A stretch of DNA of 64,000 nt from Vogesella oryzae (GCF_902829295.1 NZ_CADEPL010000012.1:1-64000); one strand, 5' to 3'; counted from the first letter of the stretch, positions 24,430 through 35,539 are shown. Numbers and translations are program-made. Notes: a model not told the origin generated them from the letters alone.

Positions 24430-25398
24430 ATGAACACGACCCAGACCATCCTTGTCGTCGATGACGTCGAGATCAATCTGCACCTGCTGCAAGGATTGCT
24501 GCAGCCGGATTATCGCGTCCTCACCGCCGCCAGCGGTAGCGCCGCATTGCAGCTGGCGCTGGAGCAGCAACCCGACCTGGTATTGCTGGACGTGATCTTG
24601 CCGGGCATGGATGGCTACGCGGTACTGCAGCGGCTGCAGGCCGATGCCCGCACCAAGCACATCCCGGTCATCTTCGTCACCGCGCTCAATACCGCCGAGG
24701 ACGAAGCCCGCGGCCTGGAATTCGGCGCCGTCGACTACATCACCAAACCGCTCAACCCCATCATCGTCAAGGCGCGCGTCGCTACCCACCTGAAGCTGCA
24801 ACGCCAGCGCCGCATGCTGGAAACGCTGGCCAACATCGACGGCCTTACCGAGCTGCCCAACCGCCGCCAGCTGGACAAGGTGTTTCTCGCCGAATGGGAT
24901 CATGCGGTACGCAGCGGCTGCGAGCTGTCGGTGGCCATCATCGATGTCGATTGCTTCAAACAGTACAACGACCTGTGCGGCCATGCCCGTGGCGACAGCG
25001 TGCTGCGCCAGGTGGCGCGTACCATTTCCGGCAGTCTGCTGCGCAGTACCGACTTTGCCGCCCGTTACGGCGGCGAGGAGTTCGTGGTGATATTACCGGC
25101 CACACCGGCCGATGGCGCCTGGCTGCTGATGGATACCCTGCGCCGCAATGTCGAACGGCTGGCAATACCGCACCCGGACTCAAACGCGTCCGGTTTCGTC
25201 ACCATCAGCGTCGGCATCGCCGGCTGCCTGCCGCTGCCGCAACAGCAGGCGGCCCAGCTGCTGCAGAAAGCGGACCAGCGGCTGTATCACGCCAAACGCA
25301 GCGGCCGCAATTGCGTGGTGGGCGACGGCCTGCACAGCAGCTTCAACAGCAGCACGCTGTTCAGCCCGGACCTGCCGCTGGATTTTCCCGGCCTGTAA
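24430..25398 (+). CDS. Response regulator with REC and GGDEF domains
   Basis: A phosphorylation-controlled diguanylate cyclase of 322 residues. REC domain at about 5-120: acid pair Asp11-Asp12, phospho-acceptor Asp54 (LLDVILPGMDGY), Thr84 and Lys106. GGDEF domain at about 140-305 with active loop GGEEF at 214-218, and an intact inhibitory RxxD site (RSTD) five residues before it, so product feedback is expected. The layout is PleD/WspR-like with a single REC. No histidine kinase is adjacent. ATG 24430 has only a weak GGAGA 14 nt upstream. Confidence 0.92.
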   Translation: MNTTQTILVVDDVEINLHLLQGLLQPDYRVLTAASGSAALQLALEQQPDLVLLDVILPGMDGYAVLQRLQADARTKHIPVIFVTALNTAEDEARGLEFGAVDYITKPLNPIIVKARVATHLKLQRQRRMLETLANIDGLTELPNRRQLDKVFLAEWDHAVRSGCELSVAIIDVDCFKQYNDLCGHARGDSVLRQVARTISGSLLRSTDFAARYGGEEFVVILPATPADGAWLLMDTLRRNVERLAIPHPDSNASGFVTISVGIAGCLPLPQQQAAQLLQKADQRLYHAKRSGRNCVVGDGLHSSFNSSTLFSPDLPLDFPGL

Positions 25399-25408
25399 AT
25401 CCAGCATG

Positions 25409-25435
25409 AAAAAAGCCCGCAAACGCGGGCTTTTT
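25409..25435 (+). terminator. Rho-independent terminator of the REC-GGDEF gene
   Basis: Stem AAAGCCCGC / GCGGGCTTT with an AAAC loop, followed by TTTTT. It is directly followed by the palindromic motif pair. Confidence 0.9.
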
Positions 25436-25439
25436 GCTT

Positions 25440-25457
25440 GCGGCCAACGTTGGCCGC
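25440..25457. repeat. Head-to-head pair of the 9-mer motif
   Basis: The perfect palindrome GCGGCCAACGTTGGCCGC lies between the upstream terminator and the tdh stop codon, about 10 nt beyond the latter. Confidence 0.9.
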
Positions 25458-25466
25458 CGTATCGGC

Positions 25467-26492
25467 TTATCGCCAGTCCAGAATCACCTTGCCGCTCTGG
25501 CCGGACAGCATAGCGGCAAAGCCGGCTTCGAAATCGTCCACCTTGAAGTGGTGGGTGATGATCGGGTTGATGTCGAGGCCAGACTGGATCAGTGCCACCA
25601 TCTTGTACCAGGTCTCGAACATCTCGCGGCCATAGATACCCTTGATTTCCAGGCCCTTGAAGATCACCTGGTTCCAGTCGATGGCGGTATTGGCCGGCGG
25701 AATACCCAGCAACGCCACCTTGCCGCCGTGGTTCATCACATCCAGCATCTGGCGGAACGCCTGCTGGTTACCGGACATTTCCAGCCCCACATCGAAGCCT
25801 TCGGTCATGTGCAGTTCCTGCATCACCGTGTGCAGGTTTTCCGTGGCCACGTTTACCGCGCGGGTGGCGCCCATCTTGCGCGCCAGTTCCAGCCGGTAAT
25901 CGTTGACGTCGGTAATCACCACATGCCGTGCGCCGACATGCTTGGCAATCGCCACCGCCATGATGCCGATCGGGCCGGCACCGGTAATCAGTACATCCTC
26001 GCCCACCAGATTGAACGACAGTGCGGTATGCACCGCATTGCCGAACGGGTCGAAAATGGCCGCCAGATCGTCAGAGATATCGTCCGGGATCGGGAAGGCG
26101 TTGAACGCCGGGATCACCAGGTACTCGGCAAACGAGCCTTCGCGGTTGACGCCGACACCGGTGGTGTTGCGGCACAGGTGGCGACGGCCGGCGCGACAGT
26201 TGCGGCAATAACCGCAGGTGATGTGGCCTTCGCCGGATACGCGCTGGCCGATTTTGAAACCCTGCACTTCCGAGCCCATGCCGGCGACCACGCCGACGTA
26301 TTCGTGGCCGACGTGCATCGGTACCGGAATGGTTTTCTGCGCCCATTCATCCCAGTTCCAGATATGGATATCGGTGCCGCAGATGGCGGTCTTGTGAATC
26401 TTGATCAGCAGGTCGTTGTGGCCGACTTCCGGCATCGCGACATCGGTCATCGACAGCCCGGGGGCCGCCTGCAGTTTGGCAAGTGCTTTCAT
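25467..26492 (-). CDS. tdh: L-threonine 3-dehydrogenase
   Basis: Oxidises L-threonine to 2-amino-3-ketobutyrate with NAD+ and zinc. 341 residues, as in E. coli. Features are the catalytic zinc Cys ([13 protein letters not shown]), the GHEYVGVV zinc-His strand, four structural cysteines ([15 protein letters not shown]), and the dinucleotide fold [13 protein letters not shown]. It is the second gene of kbl-tdh, 25 nt after kbl. Together they convert threonine to glycine and acetyl-CoA. Confidence 0.97.
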   Translation of the reverse strand: MKALAKLQAAPGLSMTDVAMPEVGHNDLLIKIHKTAICGTDIHIWNWDEWAQKTIPVPMHVGHEYVGVVAGMGSEVQGFKIGQRVSGEGHITCGYCRNCRAGRRHLCRNTTGVGVNREGSFAEYLVIPAFNAFPIPDDISDDLAAIFDPFGNAVHTALSFNLVGEDVLITGAGPIGIMAVAIAKHVGARHVVITDVNDYRLELARKMGATRAVNVATENLHTVMQELHMTEGFDVGLEMSGNQQAFRQMLDVMNHGGKVALLGIPPANTAIDWNQVIFKGLEIKGIYGREMFETWYKMVALIQSGLDINPIITHHFKVDDFEAGFAAMLSGQSGKVILDWR

Positions 26493-26517
26493 TCTTCGCG
26501 TTCTCCTGATTGCCTGC

Positions 26518-27717
26518 TTAAATCACGCCCAGTTCGCGGCCAACCTTGATGAAGGCGGCAACAGCATGTTCTACCTGCTCCGGCGTGTGGCCGGCGGACA
26601 TCTGGGTACGGATGCGCGCCTTGCCCTTGGGCACTACCGGGTAGGAGAAACCGATCACGTATACCCCCTCGGCCAGCAGCGCGGCCGCCATTTCGCCCGC
26701 CAGACGGGCATCGCCCAGCATCACCGGAATGATCGGATGCTGGCCCGGCACCAGGGTAAAGCCGGCGGCACTCATGCCCTTGCGGAACGCCTCGGCATTG
26801 CGCTTCAGTCTGGCGCGCAATTCGGCGCCCTCTGCACCCTTGAGAATCTCCAGGACTTTCAGGCTGGCCGCGGCAATGGCCGGTGCCAGGGTGTTGGAGA
26901 ACAGATACGGGCGCGAGCGCTGGCGCAACAGATCGATCGCCGGCTGGCGTCCGGAAACGTAACCACCGGAGGCACCACCCAGCGCCTTGCCCAGCGTGCC
27001 GGTGTAGATATCCACCCGCTCGCTTACGCCGCACAACTCCGGGGTACCGGCACCAGTTTCGCCGATGAAGCCGACTGCGTGCGAATCATCCACCATCACC
27101 AGCGCACTGTAGCGATCGGCCAGATCACAGATCGACTTCAGGTCGGCAATGATGCCGTCCATGGAGAACACACCGTCGGTCACGATCAGCTTGAAGCGCG
27201 CGCCGGCAGCCTCGGCGGCCTGCAGCTGGGACTCCAGATCGGCCATATCGTTGTTCTTGTAACGGAAGCGCTTGGCCTTGCACAGCCGCACACCATCGAT
27301 AATCGAGGCGTGATTCAGCTCGTCGGAGATGACCGCGTCTTCCTCGCCCAGCAGGGTTTCGAAAACGCCACCGTTGGCATCGAAGCAGCTGGAATACAGG
27401 ATGGTGTCGTCGGTACCGAGAAAGCCGGAAATGGCAGCTTCCAGATCCTTGTGTACCTGCTGGGTACCGCAGATGAAGCGCACCGAGGCGCAACCGTAAC
27501 CGTAATCGTCCATGCCCTGCTTGGCGGCATCGATCAGGCGCTGGTCATCGGCGAGACCAAGGTAGTTGTTGGCGCAGAAGTTCAATACATGCTGGCCGCC
27601 GGCCAGATCGATGTCCGCGCGCTGCGGCGAGGCAATCACCCGCTCCGGCTTCTCGTAACCTTCGGCACGGATCTGTGCCAGCGTGGCTTGCAGGTGGGCA
27701 AGGTAGGTATGGTTCAT
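26518..27717 (-). CDS. kbl: 2-amino-3-ketobutyrate coenzyme A ligase
   Basis: A PLP enzyme cleaving 2-amino-3-ketobutyrate with CoA to glycine and acetyl-CoA. 399 residues (E. coli 398). Features are [12 protein letters not shown] near the N-terminus, [15 protein letters not shown] for PLP binding, and the Schiff-base lysine in [13 protein letters not shown]. It heads the kbl-tdh operon. The unstable aminoketone intermediate is passed between the two enzymes, which explains their linkage. Confidence 0.97.
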   Translation of the reverse strand: MNHTYLAHLQATLAQIRAEGYEKPERVIASPQRADIDLAGGQHVLNFCANNYLGLADDQRLIDAAKQGMDDYGYGCASVRFICGTQQVHKDLEAAISGFLGTDDTILYSSCFDANGGVFETLLGEEDAVISDELNHASIIDGVRLCKAKRFRYKNNDMADLESQLQAAEAAGARFKLIVTDGVFSMDGIIADLKSICDLADRYSALVMVDDSHAVGFIGETGAGTPELCGVSERVDIYTGTLGKALGGASGGYVSGRQPAIDLLRQRSRPYLFSNTLAPAIAAASLKVLEILKGAEGAELRARLKRNAEAFRKGMSAAGFTLVPGQHPIIPVMLGDARLAGEMAAALLAEGVYVIGFSYPVVPKGKARIRTQMSAGHTPEQVEHAVAAFIKVGRELGVI

Positions 27718-27901
27718 CCTGGTTTCCTTGAAAGTGGCGCCACCGGATAACGGCAGGCACGGCTATACTGCCACCATTGTAGGCCGGCAAAATAGGCATG
27801 TTCAGATACAGTAGCCAACGATTTTGCGCCCGCCGGTGTTACCGTTGTCTTACAGCATAGCCGCTGCCTGTCTGTACCCAACCGGAGTCTCCGTTTTAAC
27901 C

Positions 27902-28084
27902 GTGAAACCTGCTGCCACCGTCAGTTGCCGCTTTTGTCGCCACTATTACATCACCCACGATGCGCGCTTCCCCTATGGCTGCCGCGCGATGAACTTCAAA
28001 AGCAAGCGCCAGCCGCTGCAGGACGTGCGCGACAGCACCGGGCACGACTGCCAGACCTTCGCCCGCAAAACGCCACGCGGATAA
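27902..28084 (+). CDS. Small cysteine-rich conserved protein
   Basis: About 60 residues; the start is probably GTG 27902 (reading VKPAATVSCRFCRHYYITH), though no well-placed ribosome-binding site is seen. It holds four cysteines: the CRFC pair, then one in YGCRAMNFKSKR and one in GHDCQTFARK. The spacing suggests a zinc ribbon or similar metal site. Short proteins of this pattern (CxxC-H-YGCRA-C) occur across betaproteobacteria without assigned function, as I recall. It stands alone, divergent from kbl. Confidence 0.6.
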   Translation: MKPAATVSCRFCRHYYITHDARFPYGCRAMNFKSKRQPLQDVRDSTGHDCQTFARKTPRG

Positions 28085-28135
28085 GCAACATCGGAGGCCA
28101 CACCGATCGCAAGCGGTCTTGCCGCATGAAAACAA

Positions 28136-28158
28136 AAACCCCCGCATGGCGGGGGTTT
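28136..28158. terminator. Bidirectional rho-independent terminator
   Basis: A 10-bp stem AAACCCCCGC / GCGGGGGTTT with a 3-nt loop. On the minus strand it is followed by TTTTTGTTTT and ends the small secreted-protein cluster; it also closes the small Cys-rich gene on the plus strand. Confidence 0.85.
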
Positions 28159-28161
28159 GGC

Positions 28162-28383
28162 TTACTTCGCGTCGGATCCGGTTGGCGGCGGTAGCTGCCG
28201 GAACACCTTGTGCGCATGCACGATGTGCTTGTGCGCTTGCTTGTGATGCACAGGCTTGACTAGCGGCGAGCGGTTGACGGTATTCGCCACCACGATATTC
28301 ACCGCAGGCGGCTCTTCGGCGAAACTGGCCGCCGCAATCAGCCCGCACAGCGTCGCCAGCACGGCAGCACCAAGCCTGTTCAT
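28162..28383 (-). CDS. Small secreted His-rich protein
   Basis: 73 residues with a signal peptide (MNRLGAAVLATLCGLIAAASFA) and a short mature chain that has a histidine-dense stretch (VHHKQAHKHIVHAHKVF). It is encoded just 10 nt after the Lys/Ala-rich gene and may be co-transcribed with it. The His cluster could bind metals or buffer protons in the periplasm, but no characterised family is recognised. No strong ribosome-binding site is seen. Confidence 0.55.
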   Translation of the reverse strand: MNRLGAAVLATLCGLIAAASFAEEPPAVNIVVANTVNRSPLVKPVHHKQAHKHIVHAHKVFRQLPPPTGSDAK

Positions 28384-28393
28384 CGACTAACGC

Positions 28394-28615
28394 TTACTTG
28401 GCAGCAGAAGCTGCTTTTTTCGCCATTACCTTGTGGTGCTTGGCAGCATGCTTCTTGTGCGACACTTTCTTGTGCATGGCTTTTTTGGCCGGAGCCTTTT
28501 GTACCACTACCGGCTTGGCGGCAGCGTCGGCCGGCTTGGTGGCATCGGCAGCAAAACCGGCCATGGAAGTCAGGCCCAGAACAGCGGCAACGGTTAGTGC
28601 GGTCAGTTTTTTCAT
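28394..28615 (-). CDS. Small secreted Lys/His/Ala-rich protein, Asr-like (copy 2)
   Basis: 73 residues with signal peptide MKKLTALTVAAVLGLTSMAG and a mature chain of Ala-Lys-Pro then HKK/KHHK repeats (AMHKKVSHKKHAAKHHK). The composition resembles the acid-shock protein Asr of enterobacteria, though homology in such low-complexity sequence is unproven. ATG 28615 has GGAGTGACC upstream. Its signal peptide is identical to that of the neighbouring copy, so the pair is a tandem duplication. Confidence 0.7.
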   Translation of the reverse strand: MKKLTALTVAAVLGLTSMAGFAADATKPADAAAKPVVVQKAPAKKAMHKKVSHKKHAAKHHKVMAKKAASAAK

Positions 28616-28688
28616 GGTGGTCACTCCAGAGAATGTGTTTCAGCTGGCCGGGCGTCGTGTCTTGGCCCGGCGGCAAGATCAGTCCGCT

Positions 28689-28925
28689 TTACTTGGCAGC
28701 GGATGCGGCTTTTTTCATTGCTGCTTTGTGATGCTTGACGGCATGTTTCTTGTGCACAGCCTTCTTATGCATCACTTTCTTGTGCATGGCTTGCTTGGCC
28801 GGGGCCTTCTGTACCACAGCCGGCTTGGCGGCGGCATCGGCCGGCTTAGCGGCATCGGCAGCAAAACCTGCCATGGAAGTCAGACCCAGTACGGCAGCGA
28901 CGGTCAGTGCGGTCAGTTTTTTCAT
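28689..28925 (-). CDS. Small secreted Lys/His/Ala-rich protein, Asr-like (copy 1)
   Basis: 78 residues; same signal peptide as copy 2 and the same AAKPAVVQKAPAK linker. It has one extra HKK unit (KKVMHKKAVHKKHAVKHHK). ATG 28925 follows AGGAGTGAGCATC. It is the upstream member of a three-gene minus-strand cluster. The spacer to copy 2 holds a hairpin (GCCGGGC / GCCCGGC) without a T-run. Expected location is the periplasm. Confidence 0.7.
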   Translation of the reverse strand: MKKLTALTVAAVLGLTSMAGFAADAAKPADAAAKPAVVQKAPAKQAMHKKVMHKKAVHKKHAVKHHKAAMKKAASAAK

Positions 28926-29135
28926 GATGCTCACTCCTGTGATATGAGATGTGAAGTCCGGGTGTCACCCATGCGACTTGCCCTTGAACACATCCTATGC
29001 CGCCCGCGACAACAGGTATGTAAGCCAGCTGTTTCCGCATGTTGGCCGCAACGTGCTTTCGTTACCTGGCGTTACGTGGCGGGCAGGATAGGGCCATCAT
29101 CAGGCCGCATGGGTAACCGCACGTAATAAGCGCCC

Positions 29136-29177
29136 CAAAAACAAGCGGCCAACCCCGCTACAGGGTTGGCCGCTTGT
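29136..29177 (-). terminator. hemB terminator built from an inverted motif pair
   Basis: A perfect 15-bp stem (29141-29155 with 29163-29177) contains GCGGCCAACCC and its complement, with a 7-nt loop. On the minus strand it is followed by a T-tract (TTTTTGG). Here the over-represented 9-mer itself forms the terminator stem. Confidence 0.85.
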
Positions 29178-29193
29178 ATTGCCGGAGCAGCGC

Positions 29194-30270
<1,077 letters not shown>

Positions 30271-30322
30271 TCACGGCAATTTGCTGCGGCGCAAAGGTTG
30301 GCCGCCATACCGGCACGTAACG

Positions 30323-30517
30323 CTACGGTTTTTTCGCCGCCCCGTCTGCCTTGTCCTCGTCGTCCTGCTTGTCGGTGGCATAGGTTCCGGGAATCACCCC
30401 GGGGGGCAGCTTGATCGGCCCCTGCTTTTTCGACAACTTCGCCAGGGTGCCGATGACGGAAACGATGGGACCGACAATCGCCAGAACCCAGAACCAGGTG
30501 GAATGCAGCAAATCCAT
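30323..30517 (-). CDS. Small single-span membrane protein, function unknown
   Basis: 64 residues: one transmembrane segment (FWVLAIVGPIVSVIGTLA) followed by a charged cytoplasmic tail (TDKQDDEDKADGAAKKP). No known domain is recognised. It lies between hemB and the alanine symporter gene, behind that gene's terminator, so it probably has its own promoter. The coherent membrane-plus-charged-tail pattern supports a real gene, but the ribosome-binding site is weak. Confidence 0.5.
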   Translation of the reverse strand: MDLLHSTWFWVLAIVGPIVSVIGTLAKLSKKQGPIKLPPGVIPGTYATDKQDDEDKADGAAKKP

Positions 30518-30534
30518 GGCTTAGCCCAACAATG

Positions 30535-30558
30535 AAAAAACGCCGGGAAATCCCGGCG
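30535..30558 (-). terminator. Rho-independent terminator of the Na+/alanine symporter gene
   Basis: An 8-bp stem CGCCGGGA / TCCCGGCG with a short loop, followed on the minus strand by six T residues. Confidence 0.9.
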
Positions 30559-30590
30559 TCAAATTGGTTACGCAGATTGCGGCAAGGCTA

Positions 30591-32081
30591 TCACACCTTG
30601 TCGTACACCGGCTGGCCGCCGTGCTTGCGTTCTTCGTCCAGGTTGTCTTCCGACTGGTGGCCGGTCCAGTAGTCGGCGCCCTTGATACCCAGTTTTTCTG
30701 GGTGGAATACCGGATCCAGACCTTTCGCCTTCTGGGCTTCGTAGTCGCGCAGGGCGATAAAGGCCGGCTTCTGCAGCAGCAGGATCGCAGCGATGTTCAT
30801 CCATGCCATCATGCCGACACCGATGTCACCCATACCCCAGGCCAGATCGGCAGTCTTCACGGTGCCGTATACCACGGTCGCCATGATCGCGAACTTCAGC
30901 ACCAGCGTCAGCCATGGACGGTTGACCTTGCGGCTCAGGTAGGCGATGTTGGTTTCGGCGATGTAGTAGTAGGCGATGATGGTGGTGAAGGCAAAGAAGA
31001 ACAATGCCACGGCCACGAAGATGGAACCGAAGCCCGGCATGATGTTTTCCATCGCGGTCTGCACATAGCCCGGACCAGCAGCGACACCGGCGATACCGGT
31101 ATGCATGGCATGGCCATCCGGACCCTGTACGTTGTACTGGCCGGTGATCAGCAGCATGAAGGCGGTAGCGGAGCAGACGAACAGGGTGTCGATGTACACC
31201 GAGAACGCCTGTACCAGACCCTGCTTGGCCGGATGCGATACCGCAGCGGCGGACGATGCGTGCGGGCCGGTACCCTGACCTGCTTCGTTGGAGTACACGC
31301 CACGCTTCACGCCCCACTGGATCGCCAGACCCAGGATGGCACCAAAGGCGGAATCCAGACCGAAGGCGCTCTTGAAGATCAACGCCAGAATGCCAGGCAG
31401 CTGATGGATGTTCAGCGCCACGATCACGCAGGCCACGATGATGTAGGCCAGCGCCATGAACGGCACCACGATCTCGGCAAAGGAAGCGATACGCTTCACG
31501 CCACCGAAGATGATGAAGCCCAGCATCAGCGCCAGAATGGCAGCAGTCACGTTCGGGTCGATGCCCAATGCATTCTGCAGGCCGGCACCGATGGAGTTGG
31601 ACTGGGTGCCCGGCAGCAGCACGCCGCAGGCAAACACGGTCGCGATAGCAAACACGATCGCGAATGGCTTCATGCCAAGGCCCTTCTCAATGTAGAAGGC
31701 CGGGCCGCCACGGAATTCACCGTTGATCTTTTCCTTGTAGATCTGGCCGAGGGTAGACTCGACGAAGGCAGAGCTGGCACCAAGGAAGGCAACCATCCAC
31801 ATCCAGAACAAGGCGCCCGGGCCGCCGAAAGTAATGGCAGTAGCGACACCGGCGATGTTACCGGTACCGACGCGACCGGCCAGGGTCATGGCCAGCGCCT
31901 GGAAAGACGACACGCCGCTATCGCTGGACTTGCCGTCGAACATCAGACGAATCATTTCGCCAAAGTGGCGTACCTGCGCAAAACGGGTGCGCAGCGAGAA
32001 GAACAGGCCCACACCCAGGCAAAGGAAAATCAGGCCCTTGCTCCAGATCCAGCCATTCAGAAAATCAACCAGTTCCTGCAT
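30591..32081 (-). CDS. Sodium:alanine symporter, AGCS family
   Basis: An inner-membrane Na+-coupled amino-acid (alanine/glycine) importer of 496 residues and about 11 helices. The family signature region VGTGNIAGVATAITFGGPGALFWMW lies near residue 70. VYSNEAGQGTGPHASSAAAVSHPAKQG, FSVYIDTLFVCSATAFMLL and FTTIIAYYYIAETN are also diagnostic. ATG 32081 gives MQELVDFLNGWIWSK. The exact substrate is inferred from the family only. Confidence 0.9.
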   Translation of the reverse strand: MQELVDFLNGWIWSKGLIFLCLGVGLFFSLRTRFAQVRHFGEMIRLMFDGKSSDSGVSSFQALAMTLAGRVGTGNIAGVATAITFGGPGALFWMWMVAFLGASSAFVESTLGQIYKEKINGEFRGGPAFYIEKGLGMKPFAIVFAIATVFACGVLLPGTQSNSIGAGLQNALGIDPNVTAAILALMLGFIIFGGVKRIASFAEIVVPFMALAYIIVACVIVALNIHQLPGILALIFKSAFGLDSAFGAILGLAIQWGVKRGVYSNEAGQGTGPHASSAAAVSHPAKQGLVQAFSVYIDTLFVCSATAFMLLITGQYNVQGPDGHAMHTGIAGVAAGPGYVQTAMENIMPGFGSIFVAVALFFFAFTTIIAYYYIAETNIAYLSRKVNRPWLTLVLKFAIMATVVYGTVKTADLAWGMGDIGVGMMAWMNIAAILLLQKPAFIALRDYEAQKAKGLDPVFHPEKLGIKGADYWTGHQSEDNLDEERKHGGQPVYDKV

Positions 32082-32340
32082 GTTTGCTCCTTACTGATCA
32101 GTGTTGTGTCGTCCCGAAACGGGGGGCTTCCTGTCAAGAAGCCTTTCGCGCGAATCTTGTTGTCCGCTGCGAAGCCGCCACCATACTGAAACATGAAGAG
32201 CAGGCATAGATGGCTGGATACATTAGCCATTATTTGTCAGACAATCGCCGCATCGGCGCATAACATTGCTTTGACAATGAAAATCGCGCCGCCTGCAACG
32301 CAGAACGGCGCGATGAAAATACAACAAACCGGCGACAGGC

Positions 32341-33459
32341 TTAGCCGAAGAAGTCCTTCAGCTTGTCCATGAACGACTTGGTGCGCGGGCTGTGGGTCGC
32401 TACATCACCCTGGCTGATGGCCTCGAACTCGCGCAGCAACTCTTTCTGCCGCTCGGTCAGCGCCACCGGGGTTTCCACCACCACATGGCACATCAGGTCG
32501 CCATAGTCGCTGCCACGCACCGACTTCACGCCCTTGCCACGCACGCGGTAAACACGGCCGGACTGGGTTTCCGCCGCGATTTTCACTTTCACCATGCCGT
32601 CCAGGGTCGGGATTTCCACCTCGCCCCCCAGTGCAGCGGTAGCAAAGCTGATCGGCATCTCGCAATGCAGATCCTTGCCGTCGCGTTCGAACACGCTGTG
32701 TTTCTTGACGTGGGTAACCACGAACAGGTCACCCGCCGGGCCGCCGTTCTGGCCCGGTTCGCCCTCGCCCGCCAGACGGATGCGATCGCCCTCGTCCACG
32801 CCGGCTGGAATCTTCACGTTCAGCGTCTTGTGGGTTTTCACTTGGCCAGCACCGTGGCACTTGTGGCACGGATCGGTAATTTCCTTGCCGCTACCGTGGC
32901 AGGTCGGGCAGGTCTGCTGGATGGAGAAGAAGCCCTGGCTCATGCGCCCCTGGCCGTGACCGCCGCAGGTGCGGCAGGTCTTGGGCTGGGTGCCCGGCTT
33001 GGCGCCAGTGCCGTGGCACGCGTCGCAGTTTTCATGCGACGGAATGCGGATCTGCTTCTCGCAGCCACGCGCGGCTTCTTCCAGCGTGATTTCCATGTTG
33101 TAGCGCAGGTCGGAACCGCGATACACATTGGAGCGGCCGCCACCACGCTGACCACCACCAAAGATGTCGCTGAAAATATCGCCGAAATCGAAACCGCCGA
33201 AGCCGGCACCGCCGCCGCCCATGCCGGCCTGCGGGTCGACACCGGCATGACCGTACTGGTCATAGGCTGCGCGCTTCTGGCTGTCGGACAGGATCTCGTA
33301 GGCTTCTTTCACCTCCTTGAACTTGTCTTCGGCTTCCTTGCTGTCCGTATTGCGGTCCGGGTGGTACTTCATCGCCAGCTTGCGATAAGCCTTCTTGATG
33401 TCGTCTTCCGAGGCATCGCGGTTGACACCGAGTACCTCGTAGAAATCCTTTTTCGCCAT
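32341..33459 (-). CDS. dnaJ: Chaperone protein DnaJ
   Basis: Hsp40 co-chaperone stimulating DnaK. 372 residues. J domain at 1-70 with the HPD triad (MKYHPDRN). A Gly/Phe-rich linker follows ([22 protein letters not shown]). Four CxxCxGxG zinc repeats are [24 protein letters not shown] and CHKCHGAG, about 145-215. The substrate-binding domain closes the protein. It is third in grpE-dnaK-dnaJ, 97 nt after dnaK, with a terminator-like hairpin in between. Confidence 0.97.
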   Translation of the reverse strand: MAKKDFYEVLGVNRDASEDDIKKAYRKLAMKYHPDRNTDSKEAEDKFKEVKEAYEILSDSQKRAAYDQYGHAGVDPQAGMGGGGAGFGGFDFGDIFSDIFGGGQRGGGRSNVYRGSDLRYNMEITLEEAARGCEKQIRIPSHENCDACHGTGAKPGTQPKTCRTCGGHGQGRMSQGFFSIQQTCPTCHGSGKEITDPCHKCHGAGQVKTHKTLNVKIPAGVDEGDRIRLAGEGEPGQNGGPAGDLFVVTHVKKHSVFERDGKDLHCEMPISFATAALGGEVEIPTLDGMVKVKIAAETQSGRVYRVRGKGVKSVRGSDYGDLMCHVVVETPVALTERQKELLREFEAISQGDVATHSPRTKSFMDKLKDFFG

Positions 33460-33506
33460 GCTGTATCACCGTTGTGCCAACCCCAGAGGTTGGCCGCCTA
33501 TCAAGG

Positions 33507-33539
33507 AAAAGGCACAGCGCCCCGGAGGGCCTGTGCCTT
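33507..33539 (-). terminator. Hairpin terminator after dnaK (possible partial read-through)
   Basis: Stem AAGGCACAG / CTGTGCCTT enclosing a GC-rich loop, followed by TTTT on the minus strand. It lies between dnaK and dnaJ. Because dnaJ follows at once, it may attenuate rather than fully stop transcription, giving more DnaK than DnaJ. Confidence 0.65.
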
Positions 33540-33556
33540 GACGCGATTGAGGAAGC

Positions 33557-35467
33557 TTACTTCTTCACTTCTTCGAATTCGGCGTCGACTACGTTACCGT
33601 CGTCTTTTTTGTCGTCGGACGGCTGGGCTGCAGCAGCACCTTCCTCGCCCTTGTCGGCGTACATGTGCTCGGCCAGCTTATGCGAGGCAGTCATCAGCGC
33701 CTGAACCTTGGCATCGATGGCTTCCTTGTCGTCGCCCTTGATCACTTCTTCGGCTTCTTTCAGCGCGGTTTCGATCGCAGCTTTCTCGTCGGCGGAAATC
33801 TTGTCGCCGAACTCGCCCAGCGATTTCTTCACGCTGTGAATCAGGCCTTCACCCTGGTTGCGGGCCTGCACCAGCTCGTGCAGCTTCTTGTCTTCTTCGG
33901 CGTTCAGCTCGGCGTCACGCACCATCTGCTGGATTTCCGCTTCGGACAGACCGGAAGAAGCCTGGATGGTGATGTTGGCCTGCTTGCCGGAAGCCTTGTC
34001 CTTGGCGGACACGTGCAGGATACCGTTGGCGTCGATGTTGAACTCGACCTCGATCTGCGGTACGCCACGCGGTGCCGGCGGGATGTCCCCCAGATTGAAC
34101 TGGCCCAGCGACTTGTTGGCCGCAGCCTTTTCACGCTCACCCTGCAGCACGTGGATGGTTACCGCGGTCTGGTTGTCATCGGCAGTGGAGAAAGTCTGCG
34201 ATGCCTTGGTCGGGATGGTGGTGTTCTTCTGGATCAGCTTGGTCATCACGCCGCCCAGGGTTTCGATACCCAGCGACAACGGGGTAACGTCCAGCAGCAG
34301 CACGTCCTTGCGATCACCGGACAGTACCGAACCCTGGATCGCGGCGCCCACGGCCACGGCTTCGTCCGGGTTCACGTCACGGCGCGGTTCCTTGCCGAAG
34401 AAGGCCTTCACGGCGTCCTGTACTTTCGGCATACGGGTCTGACCACCCACCAGGATCACGTCGGTGATGTCGGCCAGCGATACACCGGCGTCTTTCAGGG
34501 CCACTTTGCACGGCTCGATGGAGCGCTGTACCAGGTCGTCGACCAGGCTTTCGAACTTGGCGCGGGTAATCTTCATCGCCAGGTGTTTCGGGCCGGTGGC
34601 ATCCATGGTGATGTACGGCAGGTTCACTTCGGTCTGGGTGGCGGAAGACAGTTCGATCTTGGCTTTTTCCGCGGCTTCCTTCAGACGCTGCAGTGCCATT
34701 ACGTCGTTCTTCAGATCAACGCCCTGCTCTTTCTTGAACTCGGTCACGATGAAGTCGATCAGACGCTGGTCGAAGTCTTCGCCACCGAGGAAGGTGTCAC
34801 CGTTGGTGGACAGCACTTCGAACTGGTGCTCGCCGTCTACGTCGGCAATTTCAATGATGGACACGTCGAAGGTACCGCCGCCGAGGTCATACACGGCAAT
34901 CTTGCGGTCGCCTTCCTGCTTGGCCAGGCCAAAAGCCAGGGCGGCAGCAGTCGGTTCGTTGATGATGCGCTTCACGTCCAGACCGGCGATACGGCCAGCA
35001 TCCTTGGTGGCCTGACGCTGGCTGTCGTTGAAGTAGGCCGGTACGGTAATCACGGCTTCGGTCACTTCTTCGCCCAGATAGTCCTCGGCAGCCTTCTTCA
35101 TCTTGCGCAGCACTTCGGCGGAGATCTGCGGCGGCGCCATTTCCTTGTCGCGCACCTGTACCCAGGCATCGCCGTTGGAGGCTTTCTTGATCTGGAAAGG
35201 CATCAGGTCGATGTCTTTCTGCACTTCCTTGTCTTCGAAGCGGCGGCCGATCAGGCGCTTCACTGCGTACAGGGTATTTTTCGGGTTGGTGACTGCCTGG
35301 CGCTTGGCCGGGGCGCCAACCAGAATCTCGCCATCTTCCATGTAGGCGATGATAGACGGGGTGGTGCGTGCGCCTTCGGCGTTTTCGATTACTTTCGGGC
35401 TGCCGCCTTCAACGACTGCCACGCAGGAGTTGGTAGTACCCAGGTCAATACCGATGATTTTGCCCAT
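33557..35467 (-). CDS. dnaK: Chaperone protein DnaK (Hsp70)
   Basis: ATP-dependent chaperone of 636 residues. Features are [15 protein letters not shown] at the N-terminus, [26 protein letters not shown], the [14 protein letters not shown] interdomain linker and the acidic C-terminal tail ending [12 protein letters not shown] 35467 has AGGAAGA upstream, better than an in-frame TTG two codons earlier. It follows grpE by about 120 nt, in which a second sigma-32-like promoter is visible. Confidence 0.97.
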   Translation of the reverse strand: MGKIIGIDLGTTNSCVAVVEGGSPKVIENAEGARTTPSIIAYMEDGEILVGAPAKRQAVTNPKNTLYAVKRLIGRRFEDKEVQKDIDLMPFQIKKASNGDAWVQVRDKEMAPPQISAEVLRKMKKAAEDYLGEEVTEAVITVPAYFNDSQRQATKDAGRIAGLDVKRIINEPTAAALAFGLAKQEGDRKIAVYDLGGGTFDVSIIEIADVDGEHQFEVLSTNGDTFLGGEDFDQRLIDFIVTEFKKEQGVDLKNDVMALQRLKEAAEKAKIELSSATQTEVNLPYITMDATGPKHLAMKITRAKFESLVDDLVQRSIEPCKVALKDAGVSLADITDVILVGGQTRMPKVQDAVKAFFGKEPRRDVNPDEAVAVGAAIQGSVLSGDRKDVLLLDVTPLSLGIETLGGVMTKLIQKNTTIPTKASQTFSTADDNQTAVTIHVLQGEREKAAANKSLGQFNLGDIPPAPRGVPQIEVEFNIDANGILHVSAKDKASGKQANITIQASSGLSEAEIQQMVRDAELNAEEDKKLHELVQARNQGEGLIHSVKKSLGEFGDKISADEKAAIETALKEAEEVIKGDDKEAIDAKVQALMTASHKLAEHMYADKGEEGAAAAQPSDDKKDDGNVVDAEFEEVKK

Positions 35468-35539
35468 GTTCAATCTTCCTATGCTTTTAACTGGATTCAG
35501 GCACCGCGATGTTGGCCGCAGCTGCCGGTTGAGTTGTCA

